The notes beneath the pieces were generated by a model. That model searched no databases. It worked only from the letters and a program-made list of their open reading frames with translations, and was not told the DNA's origin. From Paracoccus denitrificans (GTDB taxonomy: Bacteria > Pseudomonadota > Alphaproteobacteria > Rhodobacterales > Rhodobacteraceae): DNA of 64,000 bases. Position 1 is the first letter of the stretch, and each line of letters begins with the position of its first letter. A program made the translations under genes and the position numbers. Positions 53,927 through 62,538 of this stretch are shown here, piece by piece. The stretch lies in contig QFNE01000003.1 of the NCBI GenBank assembly GCA_003240735.1, positions 1 to 64,000 on the forward strand. The letters run 5' to 3'.

Positions 53927-54231
53927 ATCGCCTGAAAGGGGGGACGGATGTCCCTCGTGACGGCCGCCATTTCCTGCGCGGCAACCCCCGTCGCCGTCCC
54001 GTGAACTTTCAGCCAGAAGCGGGCCAGCTATCCGTCGCGGGCCTGCATGTCAATTGCATTCCATGCCGCATGCGTCCTTGACGCGATCCTGAGCAATTTA
54101 GTAAGGCTCAATCCGACCCGCCATTGGGACGGGCCGCCAAGCAAAGGCCCCCCAGATGTGCGTTGACGTCCCGTCAGTGTTCCCGCCGCGCGGCGTTCGC
54201 GTCCCCCACCCTGCCCCGGCTGGCCGATAGC
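53927..54231. other. Divergent intergenic region, helicase and efeU promoters
   Basis: About 305 bp without a gene. It holds the upstream regions of the leftward helicase and rightward efe operon, including the promoter-like element and inverted repeat at 54078-54110. No RNA gene or coding frame that I can support. Confidence 0.5.
54078..54110 (+). promoter_or_regulatory. efe operon promoter with overlapping inverted repeat
   Basis: A TTGACG -35 (54078-54083) is followed after about 15-17 nt by a poor -10 (TAGTAA or GTAAGG near 54099-54106). TGAGC (54090-54094) and GCTCA (54106-54110) form a perfect inverted repeat across the -10 region. An iron regulator (RirA, Irr or Fur type) would fit the genes, but the repeat spacing does not match the published RirA box TGA-N9-TCA, so the regulator is unassigned. 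Confidence 0.35.
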
Positions 54232-55068
54232 ATGCTGCCCGCCTTCCTCATCATGCTGCGCGAGGGGCTGGAGGCGGCCCTGATCGTGGGCATCATCACC
54301 ACCTATCTGGTGCGCACCGGCCGGTCGGGCTGGTTGCCGATGGTCTGGGTCGGGGTGTTTCTGGCCATCGCCGCTGCCCTGTTCGTGGGCGCTGGTCTGC
54401 AACTTCTGCGCGCCAGCTTCCCACAGCGCACCCAAGAGGCGTTCGAGGCGGGCGTCGCCACCATCGCCACCGTCTTCATGTTGTCGATGTTGGTCTGGAT
54501 GCGGCGCATGTCACGCTCGATCGCGGGCGATCTGCACCACCAGATGGACGATGCGCTGTCATCGGGCGGGGCGGCATGGGGCTTGGTCGCCATGACGTTT
54601 CTGGCCGTCGCACGCGAGGGGCTGGAATCAGTGTTCTTCCTGCTGGCGCTGTTTCAGCAGTCCCGCGACCTGTCGGCGCCGTTGGGTGCGCTGGCCGGGA
54701 TTGCGGTCGCGGCAGCACTTGGCGTGGCGATCCACCGCGGCGCGGTGCGTCTGAACCTGAAACGCTTCTTTTTCTGGACGGGGCTGGTTCTGGTTCTTGT
54801 GGCCGCCGGCCTGATGGCCAGCGTCCCCCGTGCCCTGCACGAGGCGGGTCTTCTGAACGTCGGCCAGACGGTCGTCGTCGATCTGGCGCATGTTCTGCCG
54901 TCGAATTCGGTCGTCGGTGCACTGCTAGGCGGGCTTTTCGGCTATCACGACGCGCCGACGGTGGCGGATCTGGCTGCATGGGCGGTGACACTGGTCATCG
55001 GGCTGTGGCTGTGGATCGGGCCGCTGCCTGCGGTCTGGACACCCCATTCAAGGCGGCAACATGGATAA
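54232..55068 (+). CDS. efeU: Iron permease EfeU (FTR1 family)
   Basis: A 278-residue inner-membrane iron permease with seven hydrophobic helices and the two paired iron-transport REGLE motifs (residues 10-14, LREGLEA, and a second in VAREGLES). Together with EfeO and EfeB it imports ferrous iron. The ATG at 54232 is chosen because it starts the family N-terminus MLPAFLIMLREGLEA; the frame is open 36 codons further up but that part is Arg/Pro-rich and unlike the family. It overlaps efeO by 8 bases. Confidence 0.93.
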   Translation: MLPAFLIMLREGLEAALIVGIITTYLVRTGRSGWLPMVWVGVFLAIAAALFVGAGLQLLRASFPQRTQEAFEAGVATIATVFMLSMLVWMRRMSRSIAGDLHHQMDDALSSGGAAWGLVAMTFLAVAREGLESVFFLLALFQQSRDLSAPLGALAGIAVAAALGVAIHRGAVRLNLKRFFFWTGLVLVLVAAGLMASVPRALHEAGLLNVGQTVVVDLAHVLPSNSVVGALLGGLFGYHDAPTVADLAAWAVTLVIGLWLWIGPLPAVWTPHSRRQHG

Positions 55069-56173
55069 TCGATCGGCACCCGGCATTTCGCGCCGGGCAC
55101 AGATGATGGCCGTCGCTGGGGCTGCGGTGCTGGCCGTGGCGGGCGGCGCGGCGTTCTGGCAGGCATCCGGCTCTGCGCCCGCACCCACCGACGACGCGAT
55201 GAGGGTCAGCGTCAATGCCACGGCATGCGAGCCGATGGACCTGACCGTGCCCGCGGGACAGCGGGATTTCCTGATCACCAACGCATCCGACCGCACGCTG
55301 GAATGGGAGATTCTGGACGGCGTCATGGTCGTGGCCGAACGGGAAAACATCCTGCCAGGTTACAGCTCGACCTTGACGGCGCGGTTGCGGCCCGGAACGT
55401 TCCAGATCACCTGCGGCCTGCTGTCAAACCCGCGCGGCACCCTGACGATCACGGCCACCGCGGAATCCGACGCCGCCCGCACCGCGCCCCCGCCCCGCGA
55501 ATTCATCGGACCGCTGTCCGAATACCGCGTGTTCATGCTGCGTCAGGCAGGTCAACTTGCGACCGCCACACAGGCCCTGTCGGATGCCGTCGCATCCGGC
55601 GATCTGAGCGCCGCGCGCACGGCATGGCACGCGGCGCGGTTGCCCTGGGCGCGGCTGGGGCCGGTCAGCGGACTGAACGCCGATCTGACGCAGCGCATCG
55701 ACGTGCTGCCGGATTATCTGCAAAGCGGCGCGGCATCCCCGGATTTCACTGGGTTCCACCGGATCGAGGCTGGACTTTGGCGCGACAACTCGACCGACGG
55801 TCTGCAGGACACGGCGGCGTCGCTGGCCGAAGATGCAGCCACGTTGAAGGAACGGCTGTCCACGGCCAAGCTTGCCCCGGCAGATCTTGCCGGGCGAGCG
55901 GCTGACTGGGCCGAACATCTGTCGACCACCGCCGCCGCGAACCCATGGGCCGACCCCGACGCGGCTGAACATCAGGCGCAGACCGAGGGTGTGGCAAAGC
56001 CCCTGTCGCTGGTCGACACGCTACTGATTGCCGCCGCGCCTGACACCGCATCTGCGGTCAACGCGTCGCTGAAGGCGGTTGCGGGGGCACCGGCGGATCA
56101 GGCACCCACCGCTTGGGCGGGCGTTGCCAAGGCCGCGCGCGCGATCAACCCCGCCCTAAGCCTGCAAGACTGA
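55061..56173 (+). CDS. efeO: EfeO: cupredoxin plus imelysin (M75) periplasmic iron-binding protein
   Basis: A 370-residue periplasmic protein. An N-terminal basic stretch and hydrophobic helix (about 12-34) serve as signal or anchor. A cupredoxin domain (about 45-135) has Cys in NATACEPMDLTVPAG and FQITCGLLSNPRG. An M75 imelysin domain (about 150-365) carries GFHRIEAGLWRDNST, the HxxE-type iron-binding motif. It delivers iron to EfeU. Its stop shares a base with the efeB start (TGATG). Confidence 0.92.
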   Translation: MDNRSAPGISRRAQMMAVAGAAVLAVAGGAAFWQASGSAPAPTDDAMRVSVNATACEPMDLTVPAGQRDFLITNASDRTLEWEILDGVMVVAERENILPGYSSTLTARLRPGTFQITCGLLSNPRGTLTITATAESDAARTAPPPREFIGPLSEYRVFMLRQAGQLATATQALSDAVASGDLSAARTAWHAARLPWARLGPVSGLNADLTQRIDVLPDYLQSGAASPDFTGFHRIEAGLWRDNSTDGLQDTAASLAEDAATLKERLSTAKLAPADLAGRAADWAEHLSTTAAANPWADPDAAEHQAQTEGVAKPLSLVDTLLIAAAPDTASAVNASLKAVAGAPADQAPTAWAGVAKAARAINPALSLQD

Positions 56174-57459
56174 TGTCCGCCGCCCCGAACCGCCGCACGA
56201 TCCTGAAGGGGCTTGGCTTTGCCGCCGCGACCTGCCCATTTGCAGCCCATGCAGCGCCCCAGCGGTCGGAAACCGGGTCACGCGCGCCCGTCACCGACGC
56301 GCCGATTTCGGGCACCACCGGACTGGCGGACCGCATCAGCCCGTTCGGCCGCAATCAGGCAGGCATCGTCACCCCGCGCCCTGCCAACGGCATGATCGCC
56401 AGCTTTGACGTCATCGCCCAGTCGCCCGCCGATCTGGAAGACCTGTTCCGGCGCCTGACCGCGCGGATCGTTGCCCTGACCCAGGGCGGGCCGGTGCCAG
56501 TCCTTGACCCCAAACTGCCGCCCGCCGACTCGGGCCTGTTGGGTCCAGAACTGATGCCCGATGCGTTGACAATCACGGTCGCGCTGGGCCACAGCCTGTT
56601 TGCCGACCGCGACTGGCTGGCGCCGCTGACGCCTCAGCGGCTTCAGCGGATGGGACAGTTTCCGAATGATGCGCTGGTCGCCGCAAACTGCCACGGCGAT
56701 CTGTCCCTGCAGATCTGCGCCAACACCGCAGACACCACGATCCACGCGCTGCGCGATATTCTGAAGACCCTGCCCGATCGCCTGATCCTGTGCTGGAAGC
56801 AGGAAGGCAGCGTGCCGGTGATCCCGGCCCGCCCCGACGGCCGTTCGGAAAGCGCGAGAAACTTTCTGGGGTTTCGGGACGGCTCGGCCAACCCGGATGC
56901 GGGCGACGCGGCGCTGATGGACGAACTGGTCTGGATCGGCGGGGATGAACCCGAATGGGCGCATGGCGGCAGCTATCAGGCGGTGCGCATCATCCGCAAT
57001 TTCGTCGAACGCTGGGACCGGACGCCCTTGATCGAACAGGAACGCGTCATCGGTCGAACCAAGATGACCGGCGCACCGCTCGATGCCCCGGACAGCGACG
57101 AAAGCGCGGCGCCCGATCTGGCGGCTGATCCGGACGGGCGACTGACCGACCTTGAGGCGCACATCCGGCTGGCCAATCCGCGTACTGCGGACACCCAGCG
57201 CAGCCTGATCCTGCGCCGCCCGTTCAACTACTCCGGCGGGGTCACCAAGTCCGGCCAGCTGGAACAGGGACTTTTGTTCATCTGCTATCAGTCCGACCTG
57301 CAGCAGGGTTTCATTGCCGTGCAGGAGCGGCTGAACGGTGAGCCGCTGGAGGAATACATCAAACCCGTGGGCGGCGGATATTTCGTCGCGCTTCCCGGGA
57401 TCACCGACCCCGCAGATTTTCTGGGCAGCAAGCTGATTGGCCAGCTCGCCCGCACATGA
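56173..57459 (+). CDS. efeB: Deferrochelatase/DyP-type peroxidase EfeB
   Basis: A 428-residue heme peroxidase exported by Tat: [10 protein letters not shown] at 6-15 followed by [12 protein letters not shown]. The DyP motif [11 protein letters not shown] holds the catalytic Asp. The proximal heme His lies in [13 protein letters not shown], as in E. coli EfeB. It oxidises ferrous iron or releases iron from heme in the periplasm for EfeUO. ATG at 56173 gives the signal at the very N-terminus; the earlier in-frame ATG lies inside efeO. Confidence 0.95.
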   Translation: MSAAPNRRTILKGLGFAAATCPFAAHAAPQRSETGSRAPVTDAPISGTTGLADRISPFGRNQAGIVTPRPANGMIASFDVIAQSPADLEDLFRRLTARIVALTQGGPVPVLDPKLPPADSGLLGPELMPDALTITVALGHSLFADRDWLAPLTPQRLQRMGQFPNDALVAANCHGDLSLQICANTADTTIHALRDILKTLPDRLILCWKQEGSVPVIPARPDGRSESARNFLGFRDGSANPDAGDAALMDELVWIGGDEPEWAHGGSYQAVRIIRNFVERWDRTPLIEQERVIGRTKMTGAPLDAPDSDESAAPDLAADPDGRLTDLEAHIRLANPRTADTQRSLILRRPFNYSGGVTKSGQLEQGLLFICYQSDLQQGFIAVQERLNGEPLEEYIKPVGGGYFVALPGITDPADFLGSKLIGQLART

Positions 57460-57490
57460 CGCCGCACCTGTGCGGCATTTGGAGACGACC

Positions 57491-58303
57491 ATGAAGCACA
57501 TCATTAAGACGGCCTTGCTGCCGATGTTGTTTGCCCTGCCGCTTCACGCGCAGGACGCGACGCTGGATCTCGTCGGCCCGATCTCGGACTACAAGATCTA
57601 TGTGTCAGAACAGGTGGACCAGCTTGTGACCGACACCAAGGCATTCACCGACGCGGTCAAGGCGGGCGACGTGGAAAAGGCCAAGTCGCTTTTTGCACCG
57701 ACGCGCCTCAATTATGAACGGATCGAGCCGATCGCCGAGCTGTTCAGTGATCTGGACGTGTCGATCGACAGCCGCGCCGACGATTATGAAGGCGCCGAAA
57801 AGGACCCGAAATTCCCGGGCTTCCACCGGATCGAATACGGCCTTTGGGACCAGAACTCGACCGAGGGGCTGGCGCCCGTCGCCGATCAGCTGATGGCGGA
57901 CGTGACCGACCTGCAAAAGCGCATCGACACCCTGACCTTCCCCCCCGAAGTCGTCGTAGGCGGTGCCGCCGCCTTGATGGAAGAGGTGGCCGCGACCAAG
58001 ATTTCCGGTGAGGAAGACCGCTACAGCCACACCGACCTGTGGGACTTCCGCGGCAACTTCGACGGCGCTAGGAAGATCGTCGATCTGGTCCGCCCCCTGA
58101 TCGCCGAGAAAGAGGCCGAGTTCCTGGCCAAGGTCGATGCCAACTTCGCCACCGTCGACCAGACGCTGGAGAAATATCGCGAGGGTGAAGGTTACATGAC
58201 CTATGACAAGCTGACCGAAGACGACCGCCGCGTGCTGGCCGCGTCGGTCAATACCCTGGCCGAGGATCTGTCGACACTCCGGGCCAAGCTGGGTCTAGGC
58301 TGA
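57491..58303 (+). CDS. EfeM-type imelysin (M75) periplasmic protein lacking the cupredoxin domain
   Basis: A 270-residue secreted protein: signal peptide 1-20 (ending LHAQD), then a single M75 domain with [18 protein letters not shown] and [17 protein letters not shown], the same metal motif as EfeO. The C-terminus ends with helices ([23 protein letters not shown]). This is the EfeM form. The operon thus encodes two imelysin proteins, one with and one without cupredoxin. Start at 57491 has a GGAGA ribosome site; an upstream ATG at 57437 is inside efeB. Confidence 0.9.
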   Translation: MKHIIKTALLPMLFALPLHAQDATLDLVGPISDYKIYVSEQVDQLVTDTKAFTDAVKAGDVEKAKSLFAPTRLNYERIEPIAELFSDLDVSIDSRADDYEGAEKDPKFPGFHRIEYGLWDQNSTEGLAPVADQLMADVTDLQKRIDTLTFPPEVVVGGAAALMEEVAATKISGEEDRYSHTDLWDFRGNFDGARKIVDLVRPLIAEKEAEFLAKVDANFATVDQTLEKYREGEGYMTYDKLTEDDRRVLAASVNTLAEDLSTLRAKLGLG

Positions 58304-58314
58304 CCGACACGCGC

Positions 58315-58340
58315 GCGCCATCCAGACAAATGGGTGGCGC
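58315..58340 (+). terminator. Hairpin after the efe operon
   Basis: GCGCCATCC (58315-58323) pairs with GGGTGGCGC (58332-58340), one G-U pair, 8-nt loop. It lies 12 bases after the EfeM stop. There is no T tract, so it may be a processing or weak termination signal rather than a standard terminator. Confidence 0.35.
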
Positions 58341-58392
58341 AGCGCGGGGCGCGCGGTTAGCGTCAGGACCAAGCATTCAGCACGGACCGCCG

Positions 58393-59121
58393 ATGGCCTA
58401 TTTGGACGACCCCGAACCCGATCCGTCACCGGCACCCGCGCCCGCCAAGCGGCAGAATCCCGTGCGCCGAATGGCTGCCGGATTCACCGCGGGCGCGATC
58501 ACGTTCTTTGCCCGGCTGATCACCGCCGTACGCGTCGAATGGCGCGACAACGACCCGACCACCCCACGCCGGCGGATCTACTTTGCCAACCACAACAGCC
58601 ACGGCGACTTCATCCTGATCTGGGCGGCCCTGCCGCCCCGGATGCGCGCGCTGACGCGCCCTGTCGCCGGGTCTGATTACTGGGGCGGAACCGGGATCAA
58701 GGGGTTCGTCGGATCGGACGTCTTCAACGCCGTCCTTATCGACCGCGACCCGGCGAACCGCACGGCCGACCCGGTGGCGATCATGGCTGAGGCGCTGGAC
58801 GCGGGCGGGTCGCTGATCATGTTTCCGGAAGGGACGCGCAATTTGACGGACGCAAAGCTGCTGCCGTTCCGCAGCGGTCTGTTCCATCTGGCCCGCGCCC
58901 GGCCGGACGTCGATTTGGTCCCGGTCTGGATCGAAAACCTGAACCGCGTCATGCCCAAGGGCGAAATCATTCCCGTCCCGATCATGTGCAAGGTCACCAT
59001 CGGCCCCGCGATGTGGCTGGAACGCGATGAGGACAAGGACGATTTCCTGACCCGCACCCGCGACGCCCTTCTGGACCTGGCGCCGCAACCTTTGGACGAC
59101 ACAGCCGAAGGGGGCGCCTGA
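58393..59121 (+). CDS. PlsC-like 1-acyl-glycerol-3-phosphate acyltransferase family protein
   Basis: A 242-residue membrane-associated acyltransferase: NHNSHGDFILIW has the H-x4-D motif, FPEGTRNLTDAKLLPFRSGLFHLA the FPEGTR motif. A hydrophobic helix lies near residue 28-45. The N-terminus is Pro/Asp-rich. It likely makes phosphatidic acid or acylates a related lipid, and it sits in front of CdsA-like and CDP-alcohol transferase genes, so together they form a phospholipid route. Start 58393 chosen over an earlier in-frame ATG because of length. Confidence 0.82.
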   Translation: MAYLDDPEPDPSPAPAPAKRQNPVRRMAAGFTAGAITFFARLITAVRVEWRDNDPTTPRRRIYFANHNSHGDFILIWAALPPRMRALTRPVAGSDYWGGTGIKGFVGSDVFNAVLIDRDPANRTADPVAIMAEALDAGGSLIMFPEGTRNLTDAKLLPFRSGLFHLARARPDVDLVPVWIENLNRVMPKGEIIPVPIMCKVTIGPAMWLERDEDKDDFLTRTRDALLDLAPQPLDDTAEGGA

Positions 59122-60062
59122 TGGGAAACCAGCTGTTATGGATCATCGGGGCCGCCGGCGCGGTGCTGATCGTCGCCTCGACCATCGGGTGGGTGCTGGG
59201 ACGGCGTTACTCGCCCAACGGGGAAAACCCCTCGATCGAAAACCTGAACGACCGCATCCGATCCTGGTGGATCATGGTCGCGTGTCTGTCGATTGCGTTC
59301 CTGTTCGGCAAAACCGGGGTGATCCTGCTGTTTGCGCTGTGTTCGTTCGCGGCCCTGCGGGAGTTCATCACCCTGACGAACGCACGGCGCGCCGATCACT
59401 GGTCACTGGTCGTCGCGTTCTTTCTGGTCCTGCCGATCCAGTATTACTGGCTGTGGACGGGCTGGTACGGGATGTATTCGATCTTCATTCCGCTCTATGT
59501 CTTCCTGCTGCTGCCTATCATCTCGGCGCTGCGGGGTGAAACGCGGAACTATCTGGTCCGCATTGCGGAAATGCAGTGGGCGCTGATGATCTGCGTCTTT
59601 TGCGCGTCCCATGTTCCGGCGCTGCTGAACCTCAACATCCCGGGATTTGAAGGCCGGAACGTCCTGCTGATCGCGTTCCTTGTCGTCGTCGTCCAGATTT
59701 CGGACGTGCTGCAATACGTGTGGGGCAAACTGATCGGGCGCCGCCCGATTGCGCCGCGTCTGTCACCGTCGAAAACCATCGAAGGCTTTGTCGGCGGCAC
59801 TCTGTCGGCGACACTGGTCGGGGCGGGGCTGTGGTGGATGACGCCGTTCACCCCGCTGCAGGCGGCGGGAATGGCGTGCATCATCACGCTGCTGGGCTTC
59901 TTCGGCGGGCTGGTCATGTCGGCGATCAAGCGCGACCGGGGGATCAAGGACTGGGGCCACAGCATCGCCGGTCACGGTGGGTTCATCGACCGGCTTGATT
60001 CGGTTGTGTTTTCCGCGCCGATCTTCTTGCACCTGACCCGCTATTACTGGTCGCTGACATGA
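59121..60062 (+). CDS. CdsA-like phosphatidate cytidylyltransferase
   Basis: A 313-residue membrane protein with about eight helices. The C-terminal signature is APRLSPSKTIEGFVGGTLSATLVGAG and SAIKRDRGIKDWGHSIAGHGGFIDRLDSVVFSAPIFL, the CTP:phosphatidate transferase motif (S-x-K-T-x-E-G, K-R-x2-x-I-K-D, H-G-G-x2-D-R-x-D). Longer than minimal CdsA through an N-terminal transmembrane extension, as in YnbB-type paralogs. It overlaps the PlsC gene by 1 base and the next gene by 4. Confidence 0.88.
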   Translation: MGNQLLWIIGAAGAVLIVASTIGWVLGRRYSPNGENPSIENLNDRIRSWWIMVACLSIAFLFGKTGVILLFALCSFAALREFITLTNARRADHWSLVVAFFLVLPIQYYWLWTGWYGMYSIFIPLYVFLLLPIISALRGETRNYLVRIAEMQWALMICVFCASHVPALLNLNIPGFEGRNVLLIAFLVVVVQISDVLQYVWGKLIGRRPIAPRLSPSKTIEGFVGGTLSATLVGAGLWWMTPFTPLQAAGMACIITLLGFFGGLVMSAIKRDRGIKDWGHSIAGHGGFIDRLDSVVFSAPIFLHLTRYYWSLT

Positions 60063-60436
60063 TGGCTGGCACGACCGTCCGGTCGTCGCGGCTGCACATG
60101 TTGGGTGCGTTCGTGCTGATGGGGTCGTGGGCCGCTTTCGCCAACCGACACCACCCCATGCCCGCGCCGCTGATCGCGGGCGTGGTTCAGGGGACGATGT
60201 CGGCCTGCCTGACTTTCGTGATGAAGCGGATCATCGAATACTTCGTCGCCCGCATGCCCGGCGCGCAGGCGCTGACCTATCCGCCGTTTCTGGCGGTCGG
60301 CGTCTCCATCCTCGTTCTGCTGTCCGTCCACGCACTGGTCGGAACGCCCGAGATTCTGCCCACGATCATTGTTCCGGTGCTCGTCACCGCCGTCTATTCG
60401 ATCAGCTATACCATCACGCTGTGGAGAGCCCGATGA
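60059..60436 (+). CDS. Small four-helix membrane protein of the lipid cluster, unknown
   Basis: A 125-residue hydrophobic protein with about three to four transmembrane helices (13-30, 37-55, 80-95, 100-120) that I do not recognise. It starts with an ATG overlapping the cdsA-like stop (ATGA) and ends overlapping the CDP-alcohol transferase start (ATGA), so it must be translated with them. Basic residues at the cytoplasmic ends (MKRIIEYF, LWRAR). Possibly a lipid-handling accessory subunit. Confidence 0.7.
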   Translation: MMAGTTVRSSRLHMLGAFVLMGSWAAFANRHHPMPAPLIAGVVQGTMSACLTFVMKRIIEYFVARMPGAQALTYPPFLAVGVSILVLLSVHALVGTPEILPTIIVPVLVTAVYSISYTITLWRAR

Positions 60437-61068
60437 CCGACCGCCGCCCCTTGGCCAGCCGCCAGACCCGCTGGGCCGCCGATCTGACCCGCAGGCTGGC
60501 CGCGACCAGCATCACGCCGAACCAGATATCGATTGCCAGCATGGGCTTTGCCGCGCTGGCGGGCGGCGCGTTCTGGTGGGCGGGCGATGCGCACTGGCTG
60601 GGCCGCGTCGTTCTGCTGATCCTTGGCGCGGCGTTCGTGCAGTTGCGCCTGCTGTGCAACCTGCTGGACGGCATGGTTGCGGTCGAGGCGGGCCGGGGCA
60701 GCCCCGACGGCAAGTTCTGGAACGAGGCACCGGACCGCGTCGCCGACATGCTGATCCTGGTCGGCGCAGGCCTTGGTGTGGGGCTGCCCGGTCTCGGCTG
60801 GGCCGCCGCAGCCTTCGCGATCCTGACCGCATACATCCGCGAACTGGGTGCCAGTGCTGGGCTTGGGTCGGACTTCAGCGGCCCGATGGCCAAGCCCCAC
60901 CGCATGGCGCTGATCACCGGCGCGGCACTGCTGTCACTGTTCGAGCCGATCTGGCATGGCCAAGGCGACGTTCTGACGTTGGGCCTTTGGATCGTCGTGA
61001 TCGGCGCCGCTGTTACCGCGCTGCGCCGCTCCGTGCGCGTGATCCAAGGGCTGAAACGCCTGCGCTAG
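60433..61068 (+). CDS. CDP-alcohol phosphatidyltransferase family protein with altered motif
   Basis: A 211-residue membrane enzyme with about six helices. The family motif D-x2-D-G-x2-A-R-x8-G-x3-D-x3-D is recognisable but changed: N76-LL-D79-G80-MV-A-V84...G93-KFW-N97-EAP-D101, so the first Asp, the Arg and the third Asp are replaced. Similar LCNLLDGMVAVE...NEAPDR forms occur in YnbA-type relatives. It probably attaches an unknown alcohol head group to CDP-diacylglycerol made by the gene two places upstream. Its stop codon shares the CTAG palindrome with the convergent dehydrogenase stop. Confidence 0.82.
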   Translation: MTDRRPLASRQTRWAADLTRRLAATSITPNQISIASMGFAALAGGAFWWAGDAHWLGRVVLLILGAAFVQLRLLCNLLDGMVAVEAGRGSPDGKFWNEAPDRVADMLILVGAGLGVGLPGLGWAAAAFAILTAYIRELGASAGLGSDFSGPMAKPHRMALITGAALLSLFEPIWHGQGDVLTLGLWIVVIGAAVTALRRSVRVIQGLKRLR

Positions 61069-62222
61069 AACGCCTCTCGATACAGGCGCAGGGCGGCGTC
61101 CTCGTCGATGTCGACGGGGTTGTTCACCAGCAACCGCGTCTGCAGCATCGCGTCACGGGCCAGCATCGGCAGGCTGTCTTGGGGCACGCCAACATCGCGC
61201 AGCCGCCGCGGCGCGCCAGAGCGGTCCATCAGGTCCTCCATGAAGGCAACGAACGCGTTCGATCGCGCCTGAACGCCCTCGTCCGAAGGTCCAATCACCA
61301 CATCGGCCAGCTCCGCATAAAGCGGCGCGGCGGCAGTCAAGTTGTATCGCAGCACGGGGCCCAGCATCAGGGCATTTGTCAGACCGTGCGGCAGGTGGAA
61401 ATGCCCGCCCAAGGGATAGGCCAGCGCATGGACGGCGGCGACGGGGCTGTTCGAAAACGCCTGTCCCGCAAGATTGGCGCCAATCAGCATACCTTCCCGG
61501 GCCGAGCGGTCCTGTCCGTTCTGACACGCCGCGATCAGGTTTGCGGACAGAAGCCGCAGCGCCTCGCGGGCGAAGATATCGGAGAGGGGGTTCTTCTTGT
61601 GGCGGCTGGTATAGGCCTCGATCGCGTGGACCATCGCATCGATGCCGGTCGCGGCTGTCTGGACCGCGGGCAGCCCAACGGTCAGCTCCGCGTCCAGCAG
61701 CACCTGATCGGCGTAAAGCTGGCGGGCGACGATGCCCATCTTGGTCGTCTGGCCGGTGGTCAGGATCGTGATGTTCGTCACCTCGGACCCGGTCCCGGCG
61801 GTCGTGGGCACCTGAATCAGCGGCACGCGCCCGCCCGCCACCTTGTCGATGCCGTAAAGCGCAGACAGCGGCTGGTCCGTCACCAGCGTCACCGCGACCA
61901 GCTTGGCGATGTCCATGGACGAGCCACCGCCAAGTCCCATCACGATATCGCACCCAGCCGCGCGACCCTGTTCGACGCAAGCCATCAGCACGGCCTCGGG
62001 CGGGTCGGCCACCACGTCGTCAAATACGGTGACGTCGAAGCCGTGCGCGGCGAGTGACGTCAGGGCCGGGGTCAGGACGCCGGTTTCATGCAGGAACCTG
62101 TCGGTGACGATCAGCAGGCGCCGCGCGTCAAAGCGCGCTGCCAGCAGTTCGCCCATGCGCCGCGCGCCGCCCCATTCGACCAGCAACGATCCGGGGGTGT
62201 CGAAAGAAAACGCCCCGCTCAT
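61065..62222 (-). CDS. Iron-containing (group III) alcohol dehydrogenase
   Basis: A 385-residue dehydrogenase: NAD-binding GLGGGSSMDIAKLVA (97-109), TTAGTGSEVT, and metal ligands Asp195, His199 (ATGIDAMVHAIEA), His265 (VHALAYP) and His279 (LPHGLTNA) all present. It oxidises small alcohols or reduces aldehydes; the substrate is unknown. Its stop overlaps the convergent transferase by 4 bases; the start overlaps the DUF2218 gene by 4 bases, so it may be transcribed with the TonB-SIP-DUF2218 group. Confidence 0.93.
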   Translation of the reverse strand: MSGAFSFDTPGSLLVEWGGARRMGELLAARFDARRLLIVTDRFLHETGVLTPALTSLAAHGFDVTVFDDVVADPPEAVLMACVEQGRAAGCDIVMGLGGGSSMDIAKLVAVTLVTDQPLSALYGIDKVAGGRVPLIQVPTTAGTGSEVTNITILTTGQTTKMGIVARQLYADQVLLDAELTVGLPAVQTAATGIDAMVHAIEAYTSRHKKNPLSDIFAREALRLLSANLIAACQNGQDRSAREGMLIGANLAGQAFSNSPVAAVHALAYPLGGHFHLPHGLTNALMLGPVLRYNLTAAAPLYAELADVVIGPSDEGVQARSNAFVAFMEDLMDRSGAPRRLRDVGVPQDSLPMLARDAMLQTRLLVNNPVDIDEDAALRLYREAF

Positions 62223-62512
62223 GGGGTGGGCACCGCGAACCAGTCCAGCGGCTGGGGGTCATCACGATGGGCAAAGCGGACAAGGTGACGTTCCAGCACG
62301 TCGGCCACGCGGCGTGCATCGTCTTCGGTCGCGCCTTCGGCTGACAGTTCAAGCCCCACGTCGGTCAGGGCCACGACGCCGGTCCCGGCCTCGAACTCAA
62401 AGGTTGCGCGGGTATCGGACTGCTCCACCGGGATCTTGTGGCCGAAATGCTTGGCCATCGTTCCCAGAAGCTGGGGTCCACGCTCGGTCGCGAATCTGGT
62501 CGTCACCTGCAT
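62219..62512 (-). CDS. DUF2218 family protein
   Basis: A 97-residue soluble protein: FATERGPQLLGTMAKHFGHKIPVEQSDTRATFEFEAG, then TEDDARRVADVLERHLVRFAHRDDPQPLDW, the DUF2218 pattern. Members are often found beside or fused to siderophore-interacting reductases, as here 26 bp after one. Probably helps in siderophore-iron release, but no activity can be shown from the sequence. Confidence 0.85.
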   Translation of the reverse strand: MQVTTRFATERGPQLLGTMAKHFGHKIPVEQSDTRATFEFEAGTGVVALTDVGLELSAEGATEDDARRVADVLERHLVRFAHRDDPQPLDWFAVPTP

Positions 62513-62538
62513 CGGTCAACCCTTTCCTTGGCTGGTTT

